From an uncultured Christensenella sp. (GTDB lineage Bacteria > Bacillota > Clostridia > Christensenellales > UBA1242): a stretch of DNA of 43,110 nucleotides. A model generated the notes under the pieces. That model was not told the DNA's origin, searched no databases, and saw only the letters and a program-made list of their open reading frames with translations. Below, piece by piece: positions 1-9,864 of the stretch (within the stretch, counting starts at the first letter, position 1; each line of letters opens with the position of its first letter). The stretch covers positions 1-43,110 of the forward strand of contig CAJUBT010000011.1 of the NCBI GenBank assembly GCA_910584815.1, written 5' to 3'. Both the position numbers and the translations under genes were made by a program.

Positions 1-2
1 TT

Positions 3-3000
3 GAAGACCCAGTATATATTGGTAACGATGTCCGCATCTATATCTATAGCAATTATAACAGTGCAGTGCATCCTATTTATTTAGATACTTCAAGTACCGT
101 AGGGCACGGAGATATTGTTGCAACTTATAAAGATGGTTGCACTCCAGCTGAAGGTATATTTATTAATAATGAGTATGGTTTTACTTGTGAAGGTCAAAAT
201 ATATTATTAATGACTAATGTTGTTGTTCATAATATAACTTTAGGAAAATATTATTCAAACTTACAAGATGCTGTTGATGGTGTTGATAATAGTAAGCAAG
301 AAAATGTTTTACAAATTGTAAAAGATATTAGACTAGAAACTACAGTTGTAATTAAAGATAAAACTAAAATAAAAATTGAATCTCGACCTAATAATGATGA
401 TAATATTGAATCTGGCATTAAACCAAGATACATTTATCGTGCTCCATTATTTTTATCAAATATGTTTACTATAGAAAATACAATTGTTGAATTTAGTGGG
501 CAAGAACAACAGTTAACAATTAGTGGTTTAACTCAGGCAGAAGATGGTTCAACAACTTCTGTAACAGCAATGGGTTCAATGTTTAATATGGTTTCTGGAA
601 CTTTAAATATTTCAACTTCAAAGTTAAACTTAGTTGATAGTATAACATCAGCTAGTGGTTCTGTAATTAAAGCAGATGGGAATGCTGTTACTATTAATAT
701 TACAGCAGATGCTTATATAACAAACAATAATGCAACTTCTGGGCTTGGAACTATTTATGTTAATAATTCATCATCTAATTTAAATATATCTGCAGGTTAT
801 ATTGTAAATAATAATGCAGTTAATGGTGGCGGTATATATTTAAATAATGGTAATTTAACTATTAGTGCTAATGCAAAAATTAAAAATAACACAGCAGACA
901 TTGGTGGTGGTGTTTACTTAAATAATGGAACTATTTTATTAACTGGTGGCGAAATAGATTCTAACTTAGCGGTAACTTCTGGTGGTGGTATTTATATGTA
1001 TGGTGGAACCATTAACATTAATGGTGGAAATATTTTAAATAACTCTGCAAAAGAGATTCAAAATGAGGCATCTACATTATATGGCGAAGGTGGTGGCTTG
1101 TATATGTATGGTGGAACCGTAAACTTTGAAAGTGGAAACATTGCTGGAAACGAGGCAGGTCAGGGTGGCGGAGTTTATATGTATGGCGCAAGAGCAACTT
1201 TTGTTATGAAAGGTGCAACAGCTAAAGTTCAAGCAAATAAGGCTATTAATAATGCTAAAATAATAGGTTATTATTATAATGATGATGGTAGTTATGGTTA
1301 TGGTTATAATGAATCTAACCCATTGTCTACATTTAAAAACGATTTAGAGAACCCTAATAATGCAGGCGGAGGAGGTTTCTACTTAAATGGTGGAACATTA
1401 ACACACAACGCAGGTTATATTGGCGGAGAATCGGAAAATATTCCTTTAACAGCAACTGATGCAACCGATAATTTAAAAGGGAATGTTACAATTAAAGGCT
1501 TTGGTGCAGGAATATATGTTGCAAGCAGTGCTAATTATATAAATGGTGGAACAGGTGCTTATGTTTGGAATAACTATGCTGGAGACACCGATAGAAGTGG
1601 GTATCTACTTGGCAGAGGCGGAGGAATTTACTTTAAAGGTAAAACAAACTATACTATTCCTCAAAATATAATAAACTGTGTAAGGTATAACTTTGCACAA
1701 TATGGTGGGGGATTGTGCCTAGATGGTGGAAGTTATACATTAAATTCAGGCATAATGAGTAATAACAATGCAGGCTTAGGTGGCGGTGGCATTTGTGCAG
1801 CTAATAACGCAAGTGTAACCATTTCTGGCTTAGAAATTTGCAACAACGCTCTAGAAGGTAATGATGATAGTTCTATTTGTTCATATAGTATTACATTGGC
1901 TTGTTTTGGTGCAGGTTTTTACCAGTATAGTGGCACGTTTAAAATGACATCTGGTAATATACATAACAATGGTGTAAACGATATTTTTACAGATACTAAA
2001 AATGTAACAGCTATTGTTGAGGGAGGAGGTTTATACTTACGCAAAGTTACAGCAACTATTAATGGCGGAGAAATTCATCATAATAATTTAAGAGGTTTAG
2101 TAAAGGAAGAAGTAACTCGAGTTGATTATTCTGAAGGGGATGAATATACTGGTTATTTTATACTTACAGAAAAACTTGAGATCAGTAATGGTGGTGGACT
2201 TGCAGTTTTGTATACTAATTTAACAATTAACAATTGTAAAATATATAATAATTTTTCAACTGGAGAATATTATACTTATAAATATGAGTATTTTACTAAC
2301 CCTTCACAAGAAAATTTATATACTGAATATGTGAAAGGGATGGGTTCTTTTGGTGGTGGCGGTATCTATATAGGAAATCATTATTATTATGATCATATTT
2401 CTAATGATACAAATGAAATTTATACAGTTACTATAAATAATACAGATATTTTTAACAATGAAAGTTTAGATTCAGGTGGTGGTATTTGCGTTTCATATGG
2501 TTTTTATAATGCTAATAATTTAACGATAATGAGTGCAAATATTTATAATAATAAATCTGGTTATAATGGAGGGGGTATTTTTGCAAATAATAGTAGGGGT
2601 GGTAAATTTAATATTCTTAATGCTAATATTTATGGAAATGAAGCAAAAAATGCTGGTGGAGGAATTTATTCTAATACTTTTACTATTTTTGGAAAATATA
2701 ACGGAAAAAATGGCAAGGTTATTATAGGTGATTCTATTAACAGGTTAGCAACAGAAACTGATTACTCTAATAAAGCTGGTTCTGGTGGTGGTATAATTAT
2801 TGATGCAAATGCAAATATTTTTAATACTATTATACAAAGAAATTATGCCAATAGAGGTGGTGGACTGTGTTACTGGGGGCAACGCGCAGAATGGATTATT
2901 GATAGTTCCACATTAATACAATATAATTATGCAGAAACTGGTGGAGGTGTCTTTCTATTTGATTTATGCAGTGATTTTGGAGCAACTGTAAAATATAATA

Positions 3001-5129
3001 AAGCCATTAATGGTGGAGGCATATACTCACGAGGGGGTGGTGGATATTATATGGATGACAAGTATCATAATTATACGAATATAAATGGTATTGTTTCTTA
3101 TAATACAGCGGAAAATGGTGGAGGAATTTATAAGAGTATAGGTTTTGGTTATATGAATTATTCTGCATTACAAATAGGTAGTGGTGCACAAATAACATAT
3201 AATACTGCAACAAAAGATGGCGGTGGCATTTATTTGGCAAGTGGAGGTCAATGGAATATTCATCCAAATAGTTTTGATGAAGCTAATGTGCATACTCGTC
3301 TTATGATTAATCGTTTGGCATTGGTTGGTGGAACAATTTCTAACAATCAAGCAACAGGTAAAGGTGGAGGCGTTTATTGTAGCGATGAATTAACCCATAT
3401 TCAAGGGCGTACTTATAGAGATTATAATTTAATTAGCAGTACTGTAATATCTTATAATAAAGCTAGTTATGGTGGCGGGTTAGTTGCAGCAGTTCATATG
3501 GATTATACCTTGAGAGGACTTATAGTAAAAAATAATACGGCTACTTATGCTGGTGGTGGAGTGTATTTATATTCAAGAAATATTCACTGGGTTGGGGACA
3601 CAGATAGTTATAAGCAAGCCTATCGAGATGAATATAAATTAGATAGTAGTTTTGATGTTGTTATTGGTGGTGGTAGTAGCTGGAGTTACGATATTGCAAA
3701 TATTGATATGGACTTTACAATTAGTAATAATAGTGTTACTAATGGTAATGGTGGAGGTCTATATTTAGATGTTAGCATACCTAAAGTTGGTTATGGCTTC
3801 AGTATGAGTGTATATCCAGAATTAAATAATAATACTGCCACAAATGGTGGTGGAGCATACATTGTTGGAACGGATGCTTATTTAAGAGGAAGGTTAAATA
3901 TCACAGGTAATAAAGCAACAAATAAAGGTGGAGGTGTGTATGTTGATAACAATGCAACGCTAGCCTTATATGCTTATGAAAGTGGTGGTTCTAATATAAG
4001 TAACAATTCAGCAATTTTAGGCGGTGGAGTTTATATCGCTGGTGCTAATTCGACAGTCAATTTAAACTATTCTTATAGAAGTAGTGGTGGTTATGGAAGT
4101 TATTACGATGAGTCCGAAAGTTATATACAAAAGAATACAGCTAGAGATGCTGGTGGTGGTATATATATTGAAAGTGGAACTTTGAAATTATATAGTAATG
4201 GATACATAGATCATAATAAAGTAACATCTTCTACAGGTAAAGGTGGAGGCATATATTGTTATAGAGGAACAATTTCAGATGAAGGCTATTCTAGTTATAT
4301 TCAATATAATGAAGCTACAATGGGAGGTGGGTTGTATTTTGGAGATGTTTCAACTACAATAAATATTATACGTGGTTGGGCTCTTAATATAATTTACAAT
4401 AAAGCTATTGCAACTGCCTCCAACCAAAAGGCATATGGAGGAAACTTATATGTTGCAAAATATGGAACATTAACGTATAGTAGTGAAAATGCTAGTGCTT
4501 GTTTGAATATAGAATATGGTCAAGCAATTTCATCCTATTCTTATGCTTATGGTGGAGGGGTTTATTCACTAGGAACAATTGAATGTGAAATTAATGTTAA
4601 TAATAATATTGTTAAAGGAGGTACTGGGAATAACCTGGGTTATGGAGCAGGTGTTTGTGTTGCAGGTGGAACTTTTAACATAAATGCTAGATATGTATCA
4701 TTTGGGCATAACAATGCTTATAAAGGCTATGGTGGAGGGTTAGCAATTTTGGGTGGTAATGTTACATTGAATTTAAATTACTCAGAATATAATTCTTGGT
4801 GCTCTAAAATAGCTTATAATGATGCTGGTTATGGCGCTGGGGTATATATTCAAAGTGGAATATTTAAATTTCTTGCTGGATACATAGGATGTTATGGTGT
4901 TAATCTAAATGCAAATGAAGACTCTGATAGAAAATATGGTAAATCTAATTTGGCAGCCTATGAAGGTGGCGGGTTAGCAGTATTTGGTGGAACAGTATAT
5001 TTAAATGGTGGATACATTCAATATAACCATACTACTGGTGGTTCTTATGGCGGAGTTTATAAGCGTAGCGGAACTATTTATTATAATGGAACTCAAATAA
5101 GTAGTAACACTCCTAACAATAGAAATTAG
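3..5129 (+). CDS. Giant right-handed beta-helix surface/secreted protein (5' end outside window)
   Basis: The reading frame is open from base 3, so the true start lies upstream; the GTG at 66 is only an internal codon. The visible ~1709 residues contain dozens of irregular repeats with the signature GGG(I/V)Y followed by Asn/Thr-rich strands such as 'NGG(E/N)I..N.A'. This is the pattern of parallel beta-helix, pectate-lyase-like or Pmp-like adhesins. Repeats run nearly to the C-terminus, which ends in a short polar tail (SSNTPNNRN) with no LPXTG motif, membrane segment or autotransporter barrel. Any anchoring must therefore be N-terminal or non-covalent. A rho-independent terminator follows. 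It is likely an extracellular adhesin or carbohydrate-interacting scaffold; no catalytic residues can be assigned. The repeat class is confident, the function is not. Confidence 0.85.
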   Translation, partial: EDPVYIGNDVRIYIYSNYNSAVHPIYLDTSSTVGHGDIVATYKDGCTPAEGIFINNEYGFTCEGQNILLMTNVVVHNITLGKYYSNLQDAVDGVDNSKQENVLQIVKDIRLETTVVIKDKTKIKIESRPNNDDNIESGIKPRYIYRAPLFLSNMFTIENTIVEFSGQEQQLTISGLTQAEDGSTTSVTAMGSMFNMVSGTLNISTSKLNLVDSITSASGSVIKADGNAVTINITADAYITNNNATSGLGTIYVNNSSSNLNISAGYIVNNNAVNGGGIYLNNGNLTISANAKIKNNTADIGGGVYLNNGTILLTGGEIDSNLAVTSGGGIYMYGGTININGGNILNNSAKEIQNEASTLYGEGGGLYMYGGTVNFESGNIAGNEAGQGGGVYMYGARATFVMKGATAKVQANKAINNAKIIGYYYNDDGSYGYGYNESNPLSTFKNDLENPNNAGGGGFYLNGGTLTHNAGYIGGESENIPLTATDATDNLKGNVTIKGFGAGIYVASSANYINGGTGAYVWNNYAGDTDRSGYLLGRGGGIYFKGKTNYTIPQNIINCVRYNFAQYGGGLCLDGGSYTLNSGIMSNNNAGLGGGGICAANNASVTISGLEICNNALEGNDDSSICSYSITLACFGAGFYQYSGTFKMTSGNIHNNGVNDIFTDTKNVTAIVEGGGLYLRKVTATINGGEIHHNNLRGLVKEEVTRVDYSEGDEYTGYFILTEKLEISNGGGLAVLYTNLTINNCKIYNNFSTGEYYTYKYEYFTNPSQENLYTEYVKGMGSFGGGGIYIGNHYYYDHISNDTNEIYTVTINNTDIFNNESLDSGGGICVSYGFYNANNLTIMSANIYNNKSGYNGGGIFANNSRGGKFNILNANIYGNEAKNAGGGIYSNTFTIFGKYNGKNGKVIIGDSINRLATETDYSNKAGSGGGIIIDANANIFNTIIQRNYANRGGGLCYWGQRAEWIIDSSTLIQYNYAETGGGVFLFDLCSDFGATVKYNKAINGGGIYSRGGGGYYMDDKYHNYTNINGIVSYNTAENGGGIYKSIGFGYMNYSALQIGSGAQITYNTATKDGGGIYLASGGQWNIHPNSFDEANVHTRLMINRLALVGGTISNNQATGKGGGVYCSDELTHIQGRTYRDYNLISSTVISYNKASYGGGLVAAVHMDYTLRGLIVKNNTATYAGGGVYLYSRNIHWVGDTDSYKQAYRDEYKLDSSFDVVIGGGSSWSYDIANIDMDFTISNNSVTNGNGGGLYLDVSIPKVGYGFSMSVYPELNNNTATNGGGAYIVGTDAYLRGRLNITGNKATNKGGGVYVDNNATLALYAYESGGSNISNNSAILGGGVYIAGANSTVNLNYSYRSSGGYGSYYDESESYIQKNTARDAGGGIYIESGTLKLYSNGYIDHNKVTSSTGKGGGIYCYRGTISDEGYSSYIQYNEATMGGGLYFGDVSTTINIIRGWALNIIYNKAIATASNQKAYGGNLYVAKYGTLTYSSENASACLNIEYGQAISSYSYAYGGGVYSLGTIECEINVNNNIVKGGTGNNLGYGAGVCVAGGTFNINARYVSFGHNNAYKGYGGGLAILGGNVTLNLNYSEYNSWCSKIAYNDAGYGAGVYIQSGIFKFLAGYIGCYGVNLNANEDSDRKYGKSNLAAYEGGGLAVFGGTVYLNGGYIQYNHTTGGSYGGVYKRSGTIYYNGTQISSNTPNNRN

Positions 5130-5190
5130 TTTTGAAATTTGTAAAGATAATATAGAATTATTTTAGATTTTCAGTTTTAAAATTGAGCAA

Positions 5191-5235
5191 AAAAAGAGAA
5201 TTGTAAGAAAAAAGTCTTACAATTTTCTTTTTTTA
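5191..5235 (+). terminator. Rho-independent terminator after the beta-helix gene
   Basis: A perfect 10-bp stem (AATTGTAAGA at 5199-5208 with TCTTACAATT at 5215-5224), extendable with one G-U pair, is followed by a run of T. It ends the transcript of the giant surface protein. Confidence 0.85.
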
Positions 5236-5453
5236 TATTTTATAGGTTGTTAATAGATTGAGGATTTATAGATGAATTTGATATTTTCTATTGTTAAAAT
5301 TATCAAAAAAACATTTTTTATATAATTATTAAAGAACATTTATAAAAGATAAAATTATTAAAATCTATATTTATTTAGTAAATATTTAAGTGTAAAAAAA
5401 TAATTTTTTTTACATAAAACGACAAAAATATGGTAAATTTTACAAATTGAGTC

Positions 5454-5481
5454 TTGAAATTATTTTAAATAATGCTATAAT
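5454..5481 (+). promoter_or_regulatory. Sigma-A-type promoter for the lipoprotein gene
   Basis: TTGAAA (5454-5459), a 16-bp spacer and a perfect TATAAT (5476-5481). The start would be near 5488, giving a leader of about 215 nt before the lipoprotein start. The rest of 5236-5703 is AT-rich, and I see no gene in it. Confidence 0.6.
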
Positions 5482-5703
5482 TCAGTTCATAAGTTTAAGT
5501 TTAGTTATTTGTTTAAGAAATTATACATTAACTAAATTTTAAAGTGGCGTTAAAAGTAAAGTATAGGTTTAAATAAAAGTTAAAATATTTTATTAAAATA
5601 ATGTTTAATATTAAAATTTATTGTTTGAGTGTATAAATGATAAGTTTTATTTTTAATTTTTCATTATATTTTAGAATTTTGGTAAAAGGTGGGTTTATTT
5701 AAA

Positions 5704-6450
5704 ATGATTAATAAAATTAATGTTATATGTAATAAAAAAGTTTTAAAGTTTATTACTTTAATGTTACTAGGAACAATAATTCTAGTAACAATAATGTTAA
5801 GTGGTTGTAAATATTTAAGAGAGGATGAATATACTCTTGAGTTTACCCCTAACGAAATTGTTGAAGAAGTAGGTAAAACTTTTAATATCTTCGACCTTAC
5901 ATATAAAACCAATCTACCAAAATCGGTAACAGATAATTTAAAAAATAATAGTAATGTTGAAATAATAATAGAAAATGAAAACTTAGTAACTAGCAATGCT
6001 ACAAACACAATAACAACTGTTGCAGAAGGTAAAACAAAAGTTGATGTTGTAATAAACTACAAAAATGAAGAAATAGATTGTCTTTTTAATTTAATAATAA
6101 ATAAAAAAGAAGAACCAAAACCACCAGTTCCAGACACAGAAGATAAAAACCCAGAAGAAAATGAACCACCTGAAGAAACAGATTTGAAAGTGGGTAAATT
6201 TACATATACCTATACATATGAAAGAATAGAAATAATAGAATGTGTAAGATATATATTGATAATAAAGAAAGATGGGAAAGGGTATAGTAACTATAAAATA
6301 ACAATAGAAGATAAAGATAAAATAATAGAAACGCTTAAAGAAAGAGAAATGTATGAAATAATAACAATAACAGAAAACCCAATAAAATTAAAAATAACAG
6401 ATACAAAAGATAGTACAAATACAGGAACAATAACCCTTAAAATGGGTTAA
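5704..6450 (+). CDS. Membrane-anchored lipoprotein with Ig-like domain
   Basis: I place the start at ATG 5704, about 10 nt after AAAGGTGGG, rather than the in-frame GTG at 5689 that sits inside this ribosome binding site. The protein (248 aa) has a basic N-terminus, a ~20-residue hydrophobic stretch and a lipobox LSGC, so it should be cleaved by signal peptidase II and lipidated. An Ig-like beta-rich domain (BIG-like, roughly residues 30-110) follows, then a Pro/Glu-rich linker ('PPVPDTEDKNPEENEPPEE') and a C-terminal Lys/Ile/Thr-rich beta domain. No enzyme motif is seen. It is likely a surface-exposed binding or structural lipoprotein, transcribed alone from the promoter at 5454. Confidence 0.8.
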   Translation: MINKINVICNKKVLKFITLMLLGTIILVTIMLSGCKYLREDEYTLEFTPNEIVEEVGKTFNIFDLTYKTNLPKSVTDNLKNNSNVEIIIENENLVTSNATNTITTVAEGKTKVDVVINYKNEEIDCLFNLIINKKEEPKPPVPDTEDKNPEENEPPEETDLKVGKFTYTYTYERIEIIECVRYILIIKKDGKGYSNYKITIEDKDKIIETLKEREMYEIITITENPIKLKITDTKDSTNTGTITLKMG

Positions 6451-6988
6451 TAAAAAACAATAATAAAAATGAGGTTGTGGTATAGAATTTGGAGAATTGT
6501 TTAAATAGCAAGAAAGAGTTATAAGTTGTTTGGTAATGAGACCTTTTATTTAAACTTTGTCGAATACATAATAATGCTTTTAATAAGCAACCTCTTTATT
6601 TATTATATCAATTTGATTTGCTTTAATATATTACAAGTTTTATAAAATTGTAAGTTTATATTCTTTTAATTATTTATATTTTTATAAAAAATTTTGAGTT
6701 TATTTTTAAATGGTAGTTAAACTATTTTTTGCTATTATATTAAATACGTTTGATATTTTTTTATGACCTTTTTATTTGAATTACTCTCAATTATTAAAAA
6801 ATATAGTTACTGATGATGGACAATATATGATTACTATATATGGATAAATAGTTATATATAAATTTTTGCTTATTTTAAAAGTGTAAAAATAATTTAACTT
6901 TTTTTAAAAGAAATGAATAGTATGATTTAGAACATTGCACAAAAGACATTTCCTTGTGTAATGTTTTAATTTTTTATAGGAGAAGAAT
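6451..6988. other. Intergenic region with 3' attenuator-like hairpin
   Basis: No gene is seen in these 538 bases. GAGGTTG near 6470 and CAACCTC near 6588 could pair as the feet of a ~120-nt structure that ends in a T-rich run, but this is weak. The only clear structure is the hairpin at 6931-6965, annotated separately. Confidence 0.4.
6931..6972 (+). terminator. Hairpin plus T-run just upstream of the DUF11 operon
   Basis: AACATTGCACAA (6931-6942) pairs with TTGTGTAATGTT (6954-6965) with one G-U pair, and is followed by TTAATTTTTTAT. It lies only 24 nt before the start codon at 6989 with no gene upstream for ~480 bp. It therefore looks more like an attenuator in the leader than a simple end-of-gene terminator. 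Confidence 0.55.
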
Positions 6989-8311
6989 ATGGCTTTTATA
7001 CAGAGATATTCTAGCATAAAAAAGGGAGGAATAACTTTTATTGGCAATACCTTGGGATTAAGCAAATTAACAAATCAAAATCAACCAGGGTTGCAAGGGT
7101 CGATAGGGGCTTTTACAAGTTTAGATAATACTTTAAAAGTAAATAACTTTCCTTTTGGCACAACCTTAAATTATTTACAAAATGGGTCTGATGCAATTCT
7201 ATCTATGCCTTTGGGTAGTACGATTTTATATGCTGAACTAGTTTGGGGTGGTTTATTTAAATCTAGCAATAATGATATATCTAATTTAATAAATAATAAT
7301 ATTACTTTTACAACCCCCATTGGTTCTAATAGTATTGCAAATGATATTATTACCCAGCAAACATTTTATATCCCAGTGGAAGATAAGACTCTTGGCTTTT
7401 ATGTTAGAAGTGCAAATGTAACAAATCTTGTTTCTAATGCAGGTAATGGCACTTATTCTATAAGTGGAGTACCTGCTTTAATTGAGGCTATAGATAGCAG
7501 AACAAATGATACTAATCACGCTGGTTGGACTCTTGCCGTAGTTTATGCAAATGATAATTTACCATTTAGAAGTTTGAATTTTTGGGTTGGGGGAGAAGTT
7601 GTTTCTCCACTTGTTGGAGTTGCAAATATTTCTTTAACTGGGTTTAAAACGCCCGCAGAAGTAAACCCTAGTGGTAAAATTTTTGTTTCTGCGCAAGAAG
7701 GTGATGCAATTTTGACAGGGGATCAAATGTCCTTTGGAGATAGTGTAGCTAATTTAACGTTATTATCTGGACCTAATAATCCGACAACAAACTTTTTTTG
7801 TTCGCAGATAAACAATGATAATGGTGTTTTAGAAACTAGTGGAACTTTTGGCAACAGAAATGCAAATGCTAGCATTGGAACAAATATTAGTGCAGGAAGA
7901 CAAGGCTATGATATTACAGCAATAGATTTAACTGGTATTCTTGTAAGTGAGCAAACTACGGCTTTTATTAGACTTACAACAAACGGAGATTTATATGTTC
8001 CTAATGCGTTGGCTCTTCAAATTGATAATGGGGTTGATGTTAATTTATCTATTGTGAAAACTGTGGATAAAGAGGTAGCAATAAAAGGTGAAACTCTCAC
8101 ATATACAAGTATTGTAACTAATACAGGAAGTATACCTTTATTTGATACTAACTTTATTGATGATATACCAATAGGAACGACTTTTATAGAAAATTCTGTA
8201 ACAATAAATGGCGTGAATAATCCAGGTTTAAATCCAAGTGTAGGATTTAGCCTTGGTACGATTATTCCTAATCAATCAGTTGTTGTAACTTTTCAAATTC
8301 AAATAATTTAA
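6989..8311 (+). CDS. DUF11-repeat surface protein, N-terminal part
   Basis: The 440-aa product starts at ATG 6989 after AGGAGAAGAAT. The first ~340 residues form a Ser/Asn/Gly-rich beta domain ('LYAELVWGG', 'NHAGWTLAVVYAN') of the kind found ahead of DUF11 repeats in Firmicute surface proteins. One DUF11 repeat follows ('DVNLSIVKTVDKEVAIKGE', 'TYTSIVTNTGSIPL', 'DDIPIGTTFIENSV') and the protein stops soon after IPNQSVVVTF. There is no signal peptide or sorting motif. The next gene continues the same domain architecture 10 nt later behind a new ribosome binding site, so this may be half of an ancestrally single protein. A structural surface or exosporium-like role is inferred from the family only. 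Confidence 0.75.
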   Translation: MAFIQRYSSIKKGGITFIGNTLGLSKLTNQNQPGLQGSIGAFTSLDNTLKVNNFPFGTTLNYLQNGSDAILSMPLGSTILYAELVWGGLFKSSNNDISNLINNNITFTTPIGSNSIANDIITQQTFYIPVEDKTLGFYVRSANVTNLVSNAGNGTYSISGVPALIEAIDSRTNDTNHAGWTLAVVYANDNLPFRSLNFWVGGEVVSPLVGVANISLTGFKTPAEVNPSGKIFVSAQEGDAILTGDQMSFGDSVANLTLLSGPNNPTTNFFCSQINNDNGVLETSGTFGNRNANASIGTNISAGRQGYDITAIDLTGILVSEQTTAFIRLTTNGDLYVPNALALQIDNGVDVNLSIVKTVDKEVAIKGETLTYTSIVTNTGSIPLFDTNFIDDIPIGTTFIENSVTINGVNNPGLNPSVGFSLGTIIPNQSVVVTFQIQII

Positions 8312-8321
8312 GGAGATAAAT

Positions 8322-9077
8322 ATGATAATTCCTAATCAAAGTGAAACTCAATTTTCTTATACTTTACCAGATGGGCAAACAGTAACAGAAACTAGAGAAA
8401 GTAATATTGTTACTACAGAAGTTTTAACTGATGAGTTTACTAAAGTAAAATCCTCTAATAGAACCTTTTTACAAGAAGGGGAAGTTGCTACCCAAACTGT
8501 TGTGCTAACAAATAATTCACAACAAAACATTTCTAATATAATTTTTAAAGATATTTTAACAGGAGGTGGCACTTATGTTGTAGGCAGTGTTGTTAATGGG
8601 GTGAGTCAGCCAACTTATGATTTAGTTGCAGGTTTCAGTGTTAACGATTTAGCACCAGGTCAGTTTGTCACAATAACTTATAATATTCAGGCAAACAATC
8701 CGTTAACTGAAGCTTTAATAACAAATCGTGCTAATATTTCCTATACCGCTAACGAAAGAAACTTTAACGAAGATTCTAACACTGTAAATTTAGTTGTTGT
8801 TTCAAATAGGCTTACAATTGTTAAAGTAGTAGATAAATCAGTTGCTATTAGAGGCGAAAATTTGCACTACACTAGTACAATAACTAATACAGGAACTTTA
8901 CCAAAAACTAATTTAACTTTTATGGATGATATTCCAAATGGAACATCCTTTGTTATTGGAAGTGTTAAAATAGATAATGTTTCTCAAATATCTTATAACC
9001 CTGCAACAGGTTTCCCTCTTAACGATTTAGCTGTTGGAGAAAGTGTGATAGTTGAATTTGATGTGATGGTGAATTAA
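8322..9077 (+). CDS. DUF11-repeat surface protein, C-terminal part
   Basis: The 251-aa product has a strong ribosome binding site (AAGGAGATAAAT then ATG) overlapping the previous stop. It begins in the middle of a DUF11-type unit (IPNQSETQFSYTLPDGQTVT) and then carries two more units ('FLQEGEVATQTVVLTNNSQQ', 'TIVKVVDKSVAIRGENLHY', 'DDIPNGTSFVIGSV'). The frame differs from the upstream gene, yet the protein text reads as its continuation. It lies in an operon with the preceding gene and the Cys-rich gene (1-nt gap). It is probably co-assembled with them on the cell or spore surface; that is inference. Confidence 0.75.
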   Translation: MIIPNQSETQFSYTLPDGQTVTETRESNIVTTEVLTDEFTKVKSSNRTFLQEGEVATQTVVLTNNSQQNISNIIFKDILTGGGTYVVGSVVNGVSQPTYDLVAGFSVNDLAPGQFVTITYNIQANNPLTEALITNRANISYTANERNFNEDSNTVNLVVVSNRLTIVKVVDKSVAIRGENLHYTSTITNTGTLPKTNLTFMDDIPNGTSFVIGSVKIDNVSQISYNPATGFPLNDLAVGESVIVEFDVMVN

Positions 9078-9078
9078 A

Positions 9079-9474
9079 ATGGCTAATTATGTAGTAAATA
9101 GTTCAAGAATAATAGATAATTCTAACATACCACCAATTATTACTATAAGCAACGAGGTTAGAACTAAAATTATAGCCATCAATCCTCCTGTAAGACCACC
9201 AATATATTTAAGAGATTGTTGTTGTAAACCAGCTGTTTGTTGTAACATAAAAAACTGCTGTAATTTAAATTTTTGTCAAATTATTAACGGAAACTTTAAT
9301 AATATTAATTGCTGTAGAAATACTATATGTAATTACCATAATAGTAAATGCCAATTTGATAATTATAATAAAATAAATTATTGTAATAATTTTAGTTCTT
9401 TATGCGTAAATAAGAAAACTGGTTGTAATTGTTTTAATAATTTTTGTTGTATTAAACACAATTTAAGATATTAA
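9079..9474 (+). CDS. Small Cys/Asn-rich structural protein (18 cysteines)
   Basis: The 131-aa product starts one base after the stop of the DUF11 gene, so it is translationally coupled. Residues 1-45 are cysteine-free and contain 'NPPVRPPIYL'. The rest is packed with Cys, often paired or tripled (DCCCKPAVCC, NCC, CNC, FCC), in an Asn-rich background. There is no signal peptide. Cys pairs at this density suggest disulfide cross-linking or metal coordination, as in spore-coat and exosporium proteins. I do not recognise a named family. A hairpin terminator follows at 9511. Confidence 0.7.
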   Translation: MANYVVNSSRIIDNSNIPPIITISNEVRTKIIAINPPVRPPIYLRDCCCKPAVCCNIKNCCNLNFCQIINGNFNNINCCRNTICNYHNSKCQFDNYNKINYCNNFSSLCVNKKTGCNCFNNFCCIKHNLRY

Positions 9475-9510
9475 ATTTTGATTATAGAAAAATCTTTAAT
9501 ATAACAAAAA

Positions 9511-9531
9511 AGGTAGCTTTTAAAGCTACCT
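9511..9531. terminator. Palindromic terminator-like hairpin after the surface operon
   Basis: A perfect 21-nt palindromic structure (AGGTAGCTTT / AAAGCTACCT) preceded by a run of A and followed by AT-rich sequence. It could act on both strands, ending the surface operon and the opposing HipA-like pair. The remainder of 9475-9864 is AT-rich with no gene visible. Confidence 0.65.
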
Positions 9532-9864
9532 ATACATAATGAATATTTAATGTAAACTATTTATAAATATGAATAGTTTTTTATTTTATTAATTGTAAAG
9601 TTTAGTTATATAAATAGGAAATTATTTTTTTAATTTTTATTTTAAATAAGAATTTGATATTCAATTAGAATGTTATTTTATTTGATAAATATTTATTAAT
9701 TTTAGGTAAAGCTTACAAAATTTAGTTGTTTTTTTATTTTACCTGCAGATATCATAAGTTTCTTATAATAAAATTATATTATATTTTATAAACAAATAAA
9801 GTTAATAATTATTTTTTAAAAAATTATATATTTGATCTTGTTAATTTTTATTAATAGATTTTTG

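Noticed and set aside
3007..3350. Minus-strand frames inside the beta-helix gene
   Set aside because: Antisense of the repetitive Gly/Asn/Tyr codons, with low-complexity products and no initiation signals.
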